64,000 nucleotides of DNA from Cheiracanthium punctorium. Taxonomy: Eukaryota; Arthropoda; Arachnida; Araneae; Cheiracanthiidae. The notes beneath the pieces were generated by a model. The model made no database searches and had not been told where the DNA came from. It was given only the letters and a program-made list of their open reading frames with translations. Made by a program: the position numbers and the translations under genes. The DNA is taken from positions 434,001-498,000 of the forward strand of contig JAWZYV010011917.1 in the NCBI GenBank assembly GCA_038373885.1, read 5' to 3'. Positions 33,156-46,222 of the stretch are shown here, one piece after another. Position 1 is the first letter of the stretch, and every line of letters starts with the position of its first letter.

Positions 33156-35382
33156 TTTTTTTTCCTTCTTTGATGTAACTGCAATATAGCAAATTTTATT
33201 CAACATTGTAACTGTTCTGCTTATTTAAAAGAAAAATCTTTTATTTATTTATTTTTATTATTATTATTATAGTTTTTTTCAGTCATCTAACGTTTAGTTA
33301 ATTTAACCAAACTACGTTTTCTTTTATCTCCGTCTGTGGTATAAAATTTGCAAATTCATTAAGAGTATTTCTTTAATCAAAACACAAATCAAATTCATTT
33401 ATATCTATATAAATAGCTAATAGATTTCTTAAACTATCCAATTTATACTGCTTTACTCTACATTTAATTTATAAATCTTACTTTCCATAATTTGAATAAA
33501 AAAGATAGATATTTTTAAATTATCTAAATTATCTCATTAAAATATTACATTTTAGTAATTACATTGAAATAATAATAATCAAAAAGCTTTATTTGTCCAA
33601 TAAAACTTTGCTTGATGATAATTTTAATAATATTAACCCCGTACATTTCCTTCTTATATTACAACTAACTGAACTGCATAACTCCTCAAAAAAGAAATAT
33701 AAAAGTGCATTCAGATATAAGTAACAAATTACTAAATCAAAACACCCTAAAATAAACGAATTAGTGTTCGGCTTTTCGAAACAAAAAATTCTCGCAGATT
33801 TGCGATTTACGCAGATGCAGGTCTGAACATTTTTACACAAATTCGGTTGTGTTAATGTGAAAAGCGTGAATAAACGACGGTGAGGTATATTTATCCTATC
33901 GTGAAGTACTGAGCTGGAAATTGCTTGTCAATAAGAGCTGCCATATGCAGTTGAAGAAGTGGTTTGCCGTTTCCGCAATTCCAAAAATATTCCTCCACTT
34001 AGCGACACCAAACGGGTTTATTTTAAGTAAAGATTAAAGTGTACTTTGTCTGGTCTTTGTTTACAATTTACAGACCTTCAGTATGTGAATAACTGTATTT
34101 AAAACCCTTGAGAAACTTATTCAAACTAGACTTTTTTTTATTGATTTAGTTTTTACGTTTATTCATCGTGTTTTTCAAATCAACAAATTGCAGGGAAGTT
34201 AAATTGAACTGTAGTAGGAAATACATTTGAATAAAAACTGCTTAAATGTAAAATGCAACCAACCCTTTCCATGATAAATTTCCCCTGCTCCCTAAACGAA
34301 AGCGTAAAAATGTCTTCATTGTTTTAATCAAAAAAACTGTTTGAATATTTGTTATAAGAAGATGTTACACAATTTAGTTTGACATAATGGAGGAAAAAAA
34401 CTTGCCATTACATGTAGAACTAAGCTTATCCGTATAACTTTTCAGAAAACGTACAAATTACACTTACAAGTAAGTTTACAAACACCGAAGTCCTAGCGTT
34501 TTATGGGTAACAACTTTGCGCAGACCTCCATTGCAATATAATTTCAGAGTTTTGGTGTTATTTTAAGCAAATTATTGTAAATAAATCATGCTTGTTTTAG
34601 TCAACTATAAATTAATTAATCGCAATTGTTTGTTTTCATTATTCTTTGTAAGAATTCTTTGTTATAATTTTTAGTTATTGTCTGTCAAATTTTTATGAGT
34701 ACATCTTTTAAATCACATAAATTTCATTTTTTTTCCCCAAAAACTCAAGTGTCAGTTGACTAAATTATATATTGAACATCCTCGCTTTTTAATTTATCTC
34801 TCCTAAAAAAAATGTTTTGTTCCCTTTTTTACCTTTTGTTTATTAAAACTCTTTTCCTAAATACTCTTACTAAATTGTTTTAAGAAAACTGATTTCTTTT
34901 ATTCAAAGATAATGTTTATATTTAAAAAAGGAAATCATTAATCCTGAATTAAAGCATATCTCTATTTATTAAAAAGAGAACACAGAAATTTTATTTTTGT
35001 ATGAATCATTATCTTCAAAAAGCCCCGAAATAAAGTTTGGTGCTATTCAGATACATAGTTTTGACTATAGGTATTATCTAATGAATTTGGGAATGGTTCA
35101 TCGAGAGTCTACTTACTATACAATTATCCGTATTGAGGAATTCTTCTTTACATTGTGAATTTTAATATTCCGAAGACATCAATTTTCATCGAATCATTAA
35201 ATTTTACATTTTAATTAATCAAACTGAAAAAATGAAATGAAGACAAAAATTCATACTTTTCATGGGAATTACTAAAGTGAATTTCTTAACACGTATGTCG
35301 ACAGCTCATCAAAAATAAAATTATACGTGTGTTTTCTAAATATATTTTATAGTTTTAAAAATATAATTCTCAAATTTTGTGT
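33156..35382. other. AT-rich unassigned sequence
   Basis: No coding, RNA or repeat feature recognised. Confidence 0.6.
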
Positions 35383-35605
35383 GTCTCCTCATTAGTGTAT
35401 GTGGCGCAGTTTACTAATTGAGAATTTTTTTAAGGGGGTCGTATACAAATTTAAAAAGAGTAACTTTTTGAAAATTAGCGAGAGGAATTTTTTCGTAGAG
35501 TAAACTTTTCCCGAACTTATTTTGAATTTTTTTTAAATTTGCATTACCCTCTTATATCTAATGGATAAAGAAGAATTAAAGCCCGTTACCACCCTTGTAG
35601 GATTT
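35383..35605. mobile_element. half copy of the mariner-like palindromic MITE
   Basis: Matches one arm of the element at 39055-39745: CCTCATTAGTGTATG, TTTACTAATTGAGA, ATACAAATTTAA, GCGAGAGGAA and GATAAAGAAGAATTAAAGC appear in order. No opposite arm is visible upstream, so it is a deletion derivative. Confidence 0.75.
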
Positions 35606-35712
35606 TAATATTCTGATTATTAAATGGAACACGTTAATTTAGGTCATAACAGATTAAAGCTGAAACTGGTAACGAGCATTTTTATATTGTATAATTTCCT
35701 ATGACTTTATGT

Positions 35713-35818
35713 TCACGAAGTGCCTATGCCTATGCGATAGGCGAAGTGCCTATGCCTATCACGAAGTGCCTATGCTTTCACGAAGTGCCTATGCCGCTAT
35801 GCCTACGAAGTGCCTAGG
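35713..35818. repeat. minisatellite with CGAAGTGCCTATG core
   Basis: Five copies of CGAAGTGCCTA in ~105 bp with variable spacers (GCCTAT, CTTTCA, CCGCTATGC). It is GC-richer than the flanks. Confidence 0.92.
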
Positions 35819-37999
35819 AATTGTTTCATTTGAATATCATCTTGGAGTGATTGAGTACAGGCAGGAATAATTCATTGAATTACAGCTAATGATAACATAC
35901 TATGAGCAAATATTTGAAATAAAATTTTGTTACTGAAATGTAACTCCACTTCACGTATTAAAAATACGTAATTTGGGTACAATAAAAAATGGTAATGTTG
36001 CATTTATTTAAATACTTAATTAATTAGCCACAGTAAAATCTTTTTATAGAACATTTACGAAATATTTTTGCGATCAAGCACAAAATGAATTTTTCAAAAC
36101 AATTTATGCTACCAATGGAAACAAAATTAACTTCAAAAGGTAAAAGAGCCTACATATTTTTAAACTCAGCTTAAAGTTAATCATTTATACAATTCCTTCT
36201 TTTTGTATTACAATGTTATAACAACATTAAGATAAAACAACGGTATTTCAAATTATCTACAACATTGAAAACTATGAAACTTCAACAACTGTTATCAACC
36301 TGTAGAAAACATTATCAAATAATGGCGATGATAATCTCTGGTGATGTTTTATAGCATAGTTATTTAAATGTTTTTACGTATTTGACTTCATTTTTCAAAG
36401 GTTTCATTAACAGTGAGGTAGGAAATATTTCGTTCAGTAGTTCCGACTTCAACCCAAGCATCTACTATAGAAGATAACAGTGGCTCTTCACCATACTCAT
36501 CATAAGAAACAGCACATATTTCGATCAGTTCATGAAAATCTCATCTCTGTAATCATCATGTCTGTAATTTCTCTTACAGTAACTCAAAACCAATCAACTA
36601 CTAAGAACACGGAAACGGGTAGAGATCGGATATATGCCATCCAAAACGCGATGAAATATTCGAGTGGTAAATATGCTAAAATATGTATGAGAATGTATGT
36701 GTTTCAATGACAATTTTAGTGGGAAATGAGAATCGATCATGCGCATGCCGAAATTGCCAAAGAATGAAAAATTCGACACGAGTGGGAAATGTCCAAGATT
36801 TTCCTTCTGTCAAAATTAATAATTAGTGTTATTTGAATCATAATAATTTAAAAAAATAGTATCATTTTCTAAATGGTGGCCATTTTCTCAAAATTTCTAC
36901 TTTTTAACATTTCAAATTCTACTGAAAACCAATGCAGAAAGCGAAGCATTTACTATCTTTACATCTTCTTACATTTTTTGTCATACAATATTAAAACTAT
37001 TTCAAAGACTTGTAATACATACTTAATTTTTAAATGCCAAAGAAGGATGAATGCAGTTCTTAAGATGTTGGAAAAGTAATGTCTTATACGATCTTTAGTG
37101 CACTCGATGAAACAAATCTCTTATATATTTGTCCTAGATTTCTCAGTTTGCCTATTTTAACCTCGAAAACTGGAAAATAGAATTATAAGTAACTTTCCAA
37201 GAAATCTTATAAATTACCATGAAACCAGGGCAAATTCATGTAAAGATGAATTTTCCTAGGATTTTTAAGTGTCAGCAATGTTCATATAAATTTTTTCAGG
37301 CAAACTTTTCTGTGAATATTCAGGGAATACTTCAAAAGTTAAGAAGTTAAATTTTGCTGAAGCATTGTCAAATCCGATGGCAACAATTTATCACTGACTA
37401 TTAGAATTGATTCAAAACAATTATTCTCTGCAATAACGATGAGGTGTGCACTGTTATAAATATAAGTTCAACATTTCACCAAATTACCGGTGAAATCGGA
37501 GAGTTCCAAGCAATGTCATATACGTTGAACCGTATTAATGGTTCACCCGAAAATGTCTTATAAAAGCTAAATACCGACTGAACCCAGATTTTGGTTCAAC
37601 AGTGAAAAACAGAGATATCCGGTGAACTAAAATGGCCGTCGTTAGCTCGCGTTAGGGAGTTTAGCGGTGATTACAAAATATAAGTAAAAACTGCCTCTTG
37701 AATTCTTCGAAAAGAAAAAACTTTCAAAAATGAAAGAGAGAACCTTTGTTAAAAAATATAGGCTGTGTAAAGGAGCTACCACATTTGACATCGAATAACA
37801 AGTTTGACAGCAATGGCTACCTACATTCATTTAAAAGAGAACAGAAACTGATTATAGCTCATAACTCATCAATATTCTTGAGTTACTGTTACTTTTCTAA
37901 AATCACGTGTAAAATATCAGAGCTCAATATTCTATTTTTAATAAGAAAATACTTTATTGCACATTGAGATAAAATAATGCTATATATAATTTATTTTTG
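35819..37999. other. AT-rich unassigned sequence
   Basis: Short frames at 36480-36710 and 37746-37967 have no recognised similarity and no clear exon signals; I treat them as chance. Confidence 0.5.
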
Positions 38000-38075
38000 G
38001 GTCAGTCGTGGCTTAGTTGTCAATGCGCGATCGTTTGAACAAGTCATTCTGAGTTCGAGTCCTGAATAGAACTTT
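38000..38075 (+). repeat. tRNA-like SINE head (degenerate)
   Basis: TGGCTTAGTTGTC (from 38009) resembles an A box and AGTTCGAGTCC (38052-38062) a B box, about 35-45 bp apart. The arms do not fold into a clean cloverleaf, so a SINE or tRNA relic is likelier than a working tRNA gene. Confidence 0.5.
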
Positions 38076-39052
38076 TCCTCTACTAGTGTTTATTAATTTT
38101 GCTATATAATGGTGCTTGAAGAAACACCGCTACTAAAATGGTGAATCTTAGCACCACATTTTTCAAAATACCGGTTGAAGCTAAATTGGCACAGGAATTT
38201 CATTGAAAGCTTGAATTATGTTTTTAAGAATGCAGGATAAAATTTCAAGTACAGCGACTTTAAAATTCAAAGAGCACAGTAAAAAAAACTACTAGTTTTC
38301 ACTTTTAACCTTTATTTTCACAAACATAACACAGCATCCCTAGAAAATAATCTACTTTAAGTTTCAAAGCTCTCATACAGTAGTAGTTTTATCAACAAGT
38401 TTTATGGGACACAGATTGTTCGCAGCTGTAAAGTGGAAGTTGGAAAATTGTTAGGGAAGTTTTGTGTGGAAGAACCAATAATATTATCTTTTTCTAAGGT
38501 ACACACCTATTGCGTTTCTAACCTATATAGCAAAGGCCTTATTTATATAGGCCGCTTAAAAATTTTAACCTCTTATTTGTGGAATGTTATTCTGGAAGCC
38601 ATTAAATATTAGCCTTGTAAAATATAGCATATTCATTAAACCGTAAAATTATCATTGTGTCCACGAACCAATTAAAGTTTTTTTAACTGATCAAAATTCT
38701 TTGATTAATCAGTCACAAATTTTATCTAGAACCTTTTCTAAAAATTACTGATTACATAAATTTGTGAAGATCAATATTTGTGTTCATATGATACAGAATC
38801 AAAATTAGTTACATAATTTTCCTGGACAGATCTATTTTCACGCAAAACAAACACAGAACTGCTGAGTCAGTGTAAAATAATTGCTGCTTTTATGTAAAAT
38901 AATTGTTGCTTTTTAGGAGGGGTTTTGTCTATAATTACGTCTACCGTTTAAAAACAGCCTTATATTACATGTATAAATTTCAGAATTGCACCTTAGAAAG
39001 GTATATCACTAAATTTGTGAATGTACTGTGATATTTATGATTTTATTCACTA
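38076..39052. other. AT-rich unassigned sequence
   Basis: No feature recognised. Confidence 0.55.
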
Positions 39053-39054
39053 TA

Positions 39055-39745
39055 CAGAGTGTCCAAAAAAGTTGTAACACGCTTTAATTATTTATCTATT
39101 AGAGATAAGTGGGCAACGTAAATTGAAAAAAATGTTCAAAATAAGGTAGGAAAAGATAAGAAAAATTTCCTCTCGTAAATTTTCAAAAGGTTACTCTTTA
39201 ACGGTTACACTTGTTAAATTTATATACAATCCTCATACAAAAAAAATCTCAATTAGTAAATGAGACCCATACACTAATGAGGTGATTTACAAAATTTTAA
39301 AATTATACCCTAAAATGTGTCAGATGTACGAAGATGAATACAAGTTGCACTTTTCAATCTCTGTCGAAGGGAAAAATCACGTCAAGTGATCGCATTTTAG
39401 AGATCGTGCAGATCAGAGGAAAATAATTTTTGCTCTCCAGCATTAAACATTCTCATTCAAATTCATGTATAGCCTCTGATTATCTTTGTTTAAAGATATC
39501 TCTGAGACGTTTTATGAAGGAAGTCTAAATTTTTGTACATCCCCACATTAGTGTATGGGGCAATTTTACTAACTGGTAATTTTTTATATGGGTGTCTTAT
39601 ACAAATTTAAAATGTATAACTTTTAAAAAACGAGAAGAACTTTTTCTTAGTCTTTTTCCCTATCTTCTTTTGAACGTTATTTATTTCCCACTTATCTTTA
39701 ATAGATAAAGAATTAAAGCGTACTACCACCTTTCGGGGCACCCTG
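39055..39745. mobile_element. mariner-like palindromic MITE
   Basis: 691 bp flanked by TA on both sides (39053-39054 and 39746-39747). Ends CAGAGTGTCC and CAGGGTGCCCC (inverse) are mariner-like. Arms of about 240 bp (39055-39300 and 39530-39745) are diverged reverse complements sharing ACGCTTTAATT-TTTATCTATTA and CCATACACTAATG. No transposase. Confidence 0.85.
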
Positions 39746-40796
39746 TAAACGTTCATGCACAGACGTATGCACATAATAAATACCCCCCTGAAACATATGC
39801 TTCCTTTTGGCAAAAACGTAAATGAAAATGTCTTCTACCCTCTGGAAACTTTATGGTGAATGAGTGTTAAACTTTACTCTTGCTTGCGGATCCTTTTATT
39901 ATGGACAAGGGAAGAATGAACGTAATGAAATTCTGGAACATTTAATAAGAACACGAAGTTTTCAAACACTGTAACAGAAGTTAGTGCCATAAAATGAAAA
40001 TGCATAATTACAAAAAGACTTTATAACTTCCACAAATAAATTACTGAAATATTTTATCGAAGACAAACCATTTGTTCTGCTTAGATCTCTAAATACCTCT
40101 AAATTAAATGTAGTTGTGTCAAGAGGTTTTTAGAATTAGTATATGGTTGATGAATCAATATAGCCAATAAACTCAATAAGCATTTGTACTTTGTTTCACT
40201 TTTAGTAATGAAACATAATTATTTCGAATATAAATAAATCTTGATCGTTTTTAAAAGATGAATAGTATTATTGTTGCGTTTTCAAATCTAGTTAATTTTC
40301 AAGAAAGAATTCAGGTGGGATTTTTTCTTGGTTTTTTTTAATTTGTTTGTTTGTTTGTTTGTTGTTGTTGTTTTTCATCCATTTTAAATTTAACAAATAG
40401 CATTTAGGATTGCCTTAAGTTCATTGACTATGATTAATTAAAGTAAATGTTCATATTGTTTAAATTTAAGTGCGCATTTGAAACAGAACATGTTATAGCA
40501 CAATTAAACTGAGTTAAACATTTTCAAGTTCAAACATGTATTCGCTTCTTATTTGTCTTCCCACAGTGCCTGGGAGCTTTTCCCTGAACTGTGCTCATAA
40601 AATGCTGAATTAATACGGGGTTATGTTCAGATAATTACACAGTACCAGTACATAAAAATGGGGGGGAGGAGGCAGGTGTGATAAAATTGCATTCTCTCAA
40701 AACTCCCTCACGATACCTCAATATTCATAGTTCAGAAAACCAGTTATGAGACATAATTACTGATCTGCCGCACAGTTAGATGTCTCAAAAATGTTT
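39746..40796. other. AT-rich unassigned sequence
   Basis: Contains (GTTT)n at about 40343-40365; no gene recognised. Confidence 0.6.
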
Positions 40797-40900
40797 TTTA
40801 GCTCTGTGGCAAAGCACTGGCGATTCGATCGACCTCCATGTTGGTGGTAGTTAAATCGAGCGATGGCAACGGCTACACTTTTTCCATGTTGCGTGGGATA
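40797..40900. mobile_element. fragment of the piggyBac-type MITE palindrome arm
   Basis: Contains CTGTGGCA, GATTCGATCGACC-CCATGTTGGTGGTAGTTAA and TCGAGCGATGGCAACGGCT, a diverged copy of the right arm of MITE copy 2 (15217-15308). Ends not found. Confidence 0.75.
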
Positions 40901-41373
40901 CGCGGTTGTTTCCCCATATCGATTTGAAAATAATTGCATTTTAAATGATTAAATCATTTCTTTCTTTTTAACGCATTCTTTGCATTGTAAGAGAACATTT
41001 TCCATCTTTTTCTAATTTCATTTCACATCTTTCATTTAGGACAGTGAATCGCCAATTAAAGAGGTACTTTTAATTTTACGTAGACCAACAGGTGGGTTTT
41101 TTTTTTTTTGAGAATTTTATTTTTTAAGCACTTCCCGGGGAAATGAATACATCGAATATATCCCTCCGCCCTATCAAAAGAAAATCATTCATTTAATTTC
41201 ATTACTTAAGATCATCATAAATGGAAAAGATCTGTCTTGCGATTTTTGTTTACGTATCCACGATAAATCTTTCACTGGGAAACCGGTGTGTATTTGATTG
41301 CATCGTGACGTTTTTTAAAATGTGTTTTCTGATAAGTTTGAAGCTGGATTTTCTTTTTAGTACACTACACTAG
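40901..41373. other. AT-rich unassigned sequence
   Basis: No feature recognised. Confidence 0.55.
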
Positions 41374-41379
41374 ACACAC

Positions 41380-41446
<67 letters not shown>
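41374..41446. repeat. (CA)n(TA)n microsatellite
   Basis: CA repeats passing into TA repeats, about 70 bp. Confidence 0.95.
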
Positions 41447-42908
41447 ATTACATACCATACCTTTACCTTCTCTACATTAGTGAACTTAACATGAGTATCA
41501 AATATAAAGCTCAGTTGATTGATGAATTAGCTTGTTTGGATGAAACATGCTTTTTTATTTCAATAATGAATTATTCCAAGGACTTCTATTGTATACGAAA
41601 ATTTCTGTTCATTTTTTCTAAATTTTCAAGAATATGTGAACTTCTTTAAAATTTTCTCTAATTGAATTTTATAAGTCAGTTTTAGTTACATACTCAGTTT
41701 GATTGATGTTCATAATTGAAAAATAATTTTAAGTAAAATCATCAATCACTAGTAATTTCATAAATAGACAACTATACCATTAATCTTATAGTACCTTTCA
41801 GATCGTAACGTCGCTCCTAAAAAACTAAATTTTATTTGGAGAGCTTTTTTTAAATATATCCATGAAAAATTAGATTTAACAAATACAACATTTTTAACTT
41901 ATTAGAATACAATTTGGCTTCCGCTCAATTTCAGTGTATTTCTCAAGTCATAGTTTTTTTTTTAGTGCAACTTACATTTAAAAAAATAGACTCTATCTGC
42001 TTTGTAAATTCCAAATCTCTGTTTACAGTAAAGCAAAAACTAGACTATTCTCAGTTAACGATTTCACTCTAGATTTCTTAAAATTAAGTCCCGTTTATTA
42101 ATATTATTACCTTCTTTTGTGATAATTTCTAACCGGATATCTATAAAATTTAAGATAAATAAAATATTAAAAACAATAGGATTAAAGGTACCATTTCATG
42201 TCAATTACATCTGAATGGAATGCTTTTGAATATAAACGCCACAAGACTGATACCATGAAAATTTGGGGTGTTTTTGCTTATATTTATTGTTATACGTTGT
42301 GCTGATAAATGTCACGATTGATTATAAACAATTTCATTCAATTTTTCAAATGATCGAGGATTTTCCCCATTGGTTTTCCCTTCATTAAATTAGTATCTGG
42401 TGGTACATTAGGCTTATAGATCATTAAATTCGGCATTTTATTTCATTTGCTTACAAGTAAATGCTTAAATGTGATTTTAATGTATTTATATCTATATAAC
42501 ACACAATAATTTGTTTAACGAAAAGCCCGCTTTATATTATTATGAAAGGGATAAAAGAGCATAATACAGTGATTTCAGGGGTGAACCAGCAGTTAATTGT
42601 ATTAAACGTTTTATCATAATTCCTAAGGAAATTTTGGATAGTGAGAATATCAAAATGGTTAAATTATAAATGTTAAAATCCATTTTAACATTTTAATTCA
42701 CTGAGACAACATTTCTCAAACAGTTTCCAGATCACTTTTCGTTCTAAATGGCTGCTAAGATTCAAATACTCTTGCCGCGAAATGGAACATCTTAGAATGA
42801 TTTTTTTTTATGGTGTTATTTGCTTCGTATAAAGGTTAGAGAATGATGTTGATACCAAAATACACTCAAAAAACGGGTGTTAAAAGATGGCATATATAAA
42901 AAATTTGT
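41447..42908. other. AT-rich unassigned sequence
   Basis: No feature recognised. Confidence 0.6.
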
Positions 42909-43169
42909 GTAAAAACGCCCATAAAAAGGTACTTATAACTTGGGACGATAGTTTCGGCTGAAAAAAATTTCAGCCTTCTTCAGCCGTCAGAACTCAGTCT
43001 CACAGAATAGTAATCTTGATTGGCAGCTTCCTGTTCGCTTTTGTTTTTGTTTATCTTTCAGTCCCCACTATTCTGTGAGACTGAGTGCTGACAGCTGAAG
43101 AAGGCTGAAGATTTTTTTCGGCCGAAACGATAGTCCCAAGTGATAAGTACATTTTTATGTGTGTTTTTA
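42909..43169. mobile_element. palindromic MITE
   Basis: Arms of about 102 bp (42909-43010 and 43068-43169) are reverse complements with modest divergence, including ACTCAGTCTCACAGAATAG and CTTCAGCC repeats. The loop is ~57 bp. No frame; superfamily not assigned. Confidence 0.85.
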
Positions 43170-44109
43170 TTTATAGCAATTATGTTGATAATTAACAAGG
43201 ATTTTCTTCCAAGAGAAATGACTAGTGTACTGCTTTTCACTGATGAACCAAAAACAAAAAATAAATAAATAAATAAATAATTGTACTGCACAGTACTTCT
43301 GCGCTTATGCCAAAAAAAAATTATTTTTTAGAGAAAATTGTGAATAAATATAATTGCAGCTATAACTCATAAATTGCCACAAAAATATTTTCTTGTCAAA
43401 CCCTCTGAAAGATGGCGACATAAATCTTCTTAAGGCATTTCTTTTTCTTGTTGTTGCTGCTAATTACACAATTATATGTCATAAACTATTTCCTAACTTT
43501 AAAGCTTAAAATTAGAACTTAAAGAGCTTACTTTTTCTAATTTGCAGTGATTATTTACTAAATAGAATTTATTTTTAATCGTTAGAACTCGGTAAAATTG
43601 TACACAGTTTTAGCATTCTGGTCCTTTTTTAAATCTATGCGCGACTTTTAAAAAACCGAGAACTTGAAAAGAAAGAGTTATTTATATTATATCAACATTT
43701 CTGAGAGTTTCACCTGCTTTCATTTATTAACTTATGGAGACTGGGTGTTGTATAAATGAAATTCGTAAGATATTCTAACGTACAATATTGTAAGCTTCTG
43801 AGGAAAGAAAAAGATCAGTCCTTTATTGGTGGCTTCTTTTATGGAAATAGATTTCTGACTGCATATAGTTTCCCAAACTTTGTTCTCATTTCTGTGCTCT
43901 GACGAGTTAGTTGGAGTCAACGTAAAGAGTCTTATTGGAAATCGAATGCCCAGTTCTATATTGAAAGCAGTACCATAATTAGTGTTCTGAAAAACATTTC
44001 GTATTATATTTGGTAAACGTATATTGGGAAGATCAGGATATGTAGTTGTGCGTTCTCGTTTTCATAACTCAAAGAACTAAAATAACAAGCTACAGATGCA
44101 TTTAGGGAC
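43170..44109. other. AT-rich unassigned sequence
   Basis: Contains an (AAAT)n tract near 43257-43280. No gene recognised. Confidence 0.55.
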
Positions 44110-44532
44110 ATGCCGACGGTTTTAAAACTGTACCCGCGCACCGCCAGACTGTGTCAATAAATGGTTTCTAGATCTGTACACGCGATGAACGATTCACCGA
44201 CCACCATCTTGCTGATAGTTAAATATAGCGATGGCAACAGCTGCCATTTTTTCAGCATTGGGCAGTCTATCCATTTGTTCTTCTGTATCAATGTATTTCC
44301 ATCGTATTCTCCATTTTTCAGCAGATGCCAGTGCTGTTAAAAAATCCTGAAAATTTTATAAGTAAGAGACAATTTTTACGGAAAATGATGCACTGAAAAG
44401 TAATGGATTCTCGTGTAACCATGCCCCCCCCTCAAGTATTTTTTTTAGAAATCAAATTTATTCTTCGTGACTGACAACAGTCAAAATTTCAGAGTTTGTG
44501 TCTTCACAGCGAGGACACTACGCGTTAAAAGG
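44110..44532. mobile_element. degenerate piggyBac-type MITE, copy 3
   Basis: Combines blocks of copy 2 (CTAGATCTGT-CACGCGATGAACG, GCGATGGCAAC-GCTGCC) and copy 1 (TTTTTCAGCATTGGGCA, AGCAGATG-CAGTGCTGTTAAAAA, GGATTCTCGTG, AATTTATTCTTCGTGACTG). The right end reads CGCGTTAAAAGG then TTAA (44533-44536). The left end has decayed. Confidence 0.8.
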
Positions 44533-44536
44533 TTAA

Positions 44537-45692
44537 TGGAAAGTGGTTCCTTAAGAAATGCAGTTTTAACAAATCCGGACTTCCAAATTTCGTAAAATCT
44601 TTAATCCGGACGAAATTCTGTCTTAAAGTAGTTCAGTTTTACTTTACAAACCGAAATGTAATCAACAAGCTTTATTAGGTATATATTTAAAAAAAAATAG
44701 CATCTTTCTGATATGTATAATTCCTCTATAAATATGTTTTACTTTTAATTTCTATCATTATTTGTATTCAAGAAAGGTAAGTCCAATTTTTTTTACAACT
44801 TTAGCTGATTACTGTGATTTTTGTTATTCATGTTACAGGATTTCTATAATCAGGAAATTTCTTTACCTCGGAATCGATAAAGTTCCAATTATTCCGGATT
44901 TGAGAAATTCTACTTTATCTGTCATTTAAAGTTTTAATATTTTTCCAGTGTATTGTGCAATGTTTTCGATTTCGTGACTGACATTTTTTTCACATTAAGG
45001 TTCGACATAATGTTATGGGTTAGTAAGCTAACTGTTCAACTTGAGCACCAAATGTTAGACACGGTTTCGCCATCTTATGGAGCTAACTTTTCTAGTACCA
45101 TATTTTGGAGAAATGTTGCAATAGTTTAAAAGCACCAACTGAAGAGCTTATGGCTTTAAGAGAAGCAAATCAGAAACATGCAATATAATCAGCAATGATG
45201 ACAGTCTTGAAGAATCACAGCACATTACGTATAATGATTCTTCTCTTTTCAGTGACAATCGGTATGTGTATTTCGTAAACATAAATTTCCAGGAAACCCT
45301 GAATCAGAAGTTGGTTGATTTTTCTTAATGTAACTACTACTACTACTGATTTAAAGCTCGTATTGCCAAGAAATTCATACATACCCAATACTTATAATAG
45401 CAAGCGAATGTTCTTTTCAAGGATTGCATATATAATTCTCGTAATACTTTTACAGACACTGTACATAGTCCTCTGGTACATTAGAACCCAAGGACGGTAA
45501 TATTTAACATGCTTTCATTTACACTGATCGATTTTAAAGGCGAAACTGTCATACCATTTTCATACTTTATAAGATAGGTTAAAATCTTCCGCGATTTCCG
45601 TTTATCTGTCTCCAAAGGTTTGGCCTCGGACTTTTTTAAATATGCATAATTTCACGAAAATAATTTAAGTAAATCAAAGGTATGTAATGTCA
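44537..45692. other. AT-rich unassigned sequence
   Basis: No feature recognised. Confidence 0.55.
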
Positions 45693-45737
45693 ATTGTCTA
45701 TATTGTAAATGGTTCATACCATTACAATATAGACAAT
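45693..45737. repeat. short near-perfect palindrome
   Basis: ATTGTCTATATTGTAAATGG faces its inverse with one base missing in the right arm; loop of about 4 bases. Confidence 0.85.
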
Positions 45738-45972
45738 GCATATAGAACTGCATGAAGCAGTTTTTCTTTTACCATTAACTCACAGAATTTTCATGGAATA
45801 CGCTTAATTAGTGCAAATTGTTTTTTAGTTCTCATGACATTTACTTGTTGGTTTTTAGATTAATTCTTTGTGTATTACTATTTGTATAAAATAAAACACT
45901 TTTGTACAAAGCACTTTATAATCATGATCTGTTTTAAAAGAATTTTGTTTTGTTTTTTTATGTTTGTTTCAG

Positions 45973-46222
45973 GTTATGTTGTATGAAATACAGAACTTCC
46001 AGTGAGCTGCAGTACCCATTTCGCAAAATTTCTAAGACTGAAAATGCTTCGATCGAACATCTTCGAAGTATCAAGTTGCTTCTAACAGCATCAAAATCCA
46101 GTCTAGTGTTTATATTCCATCTACTATTTTCGCTTGTACTTCACCGAATGAAGTCGCAGTGCAAGTATCACCCAATCGCGGTGGCAATTTTAAATAACCG
46201 ACGACAACAGTTTTTAAAATAA
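45973..46222 (+). CDS. candidate terminal exon, unknown protein
   Basis: A pyrimidine-rich tract ending TTTGTTTCAG (to 45972) is followed by an open frame of about 82 codons, LCCMKYRTSSELQYPF onward, ending with TAA at 46220-46222, which lies inside AATAAA (46218-46223). The peptide is basic, with a hydrophobic stretch (SSLVFIFHLLFSLVLH) that could be a membrane segment. No family recognised. The local base composition is more balanced than the flanks. A chance frame remains possible. Confidence 0.3.

Noticed and set aside
35713..35818. CRISPR-like array
   Set aside because: Spacers are irregular and repeat-derived, and the setting is an animal genome; it is a minisatellite.
38000..38075. 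Functional tRNA gene
   Set aside because: A and B boxes are recognisable but acceptor and anticodon arms do not pair well; kept as a tRNA-like repeat.
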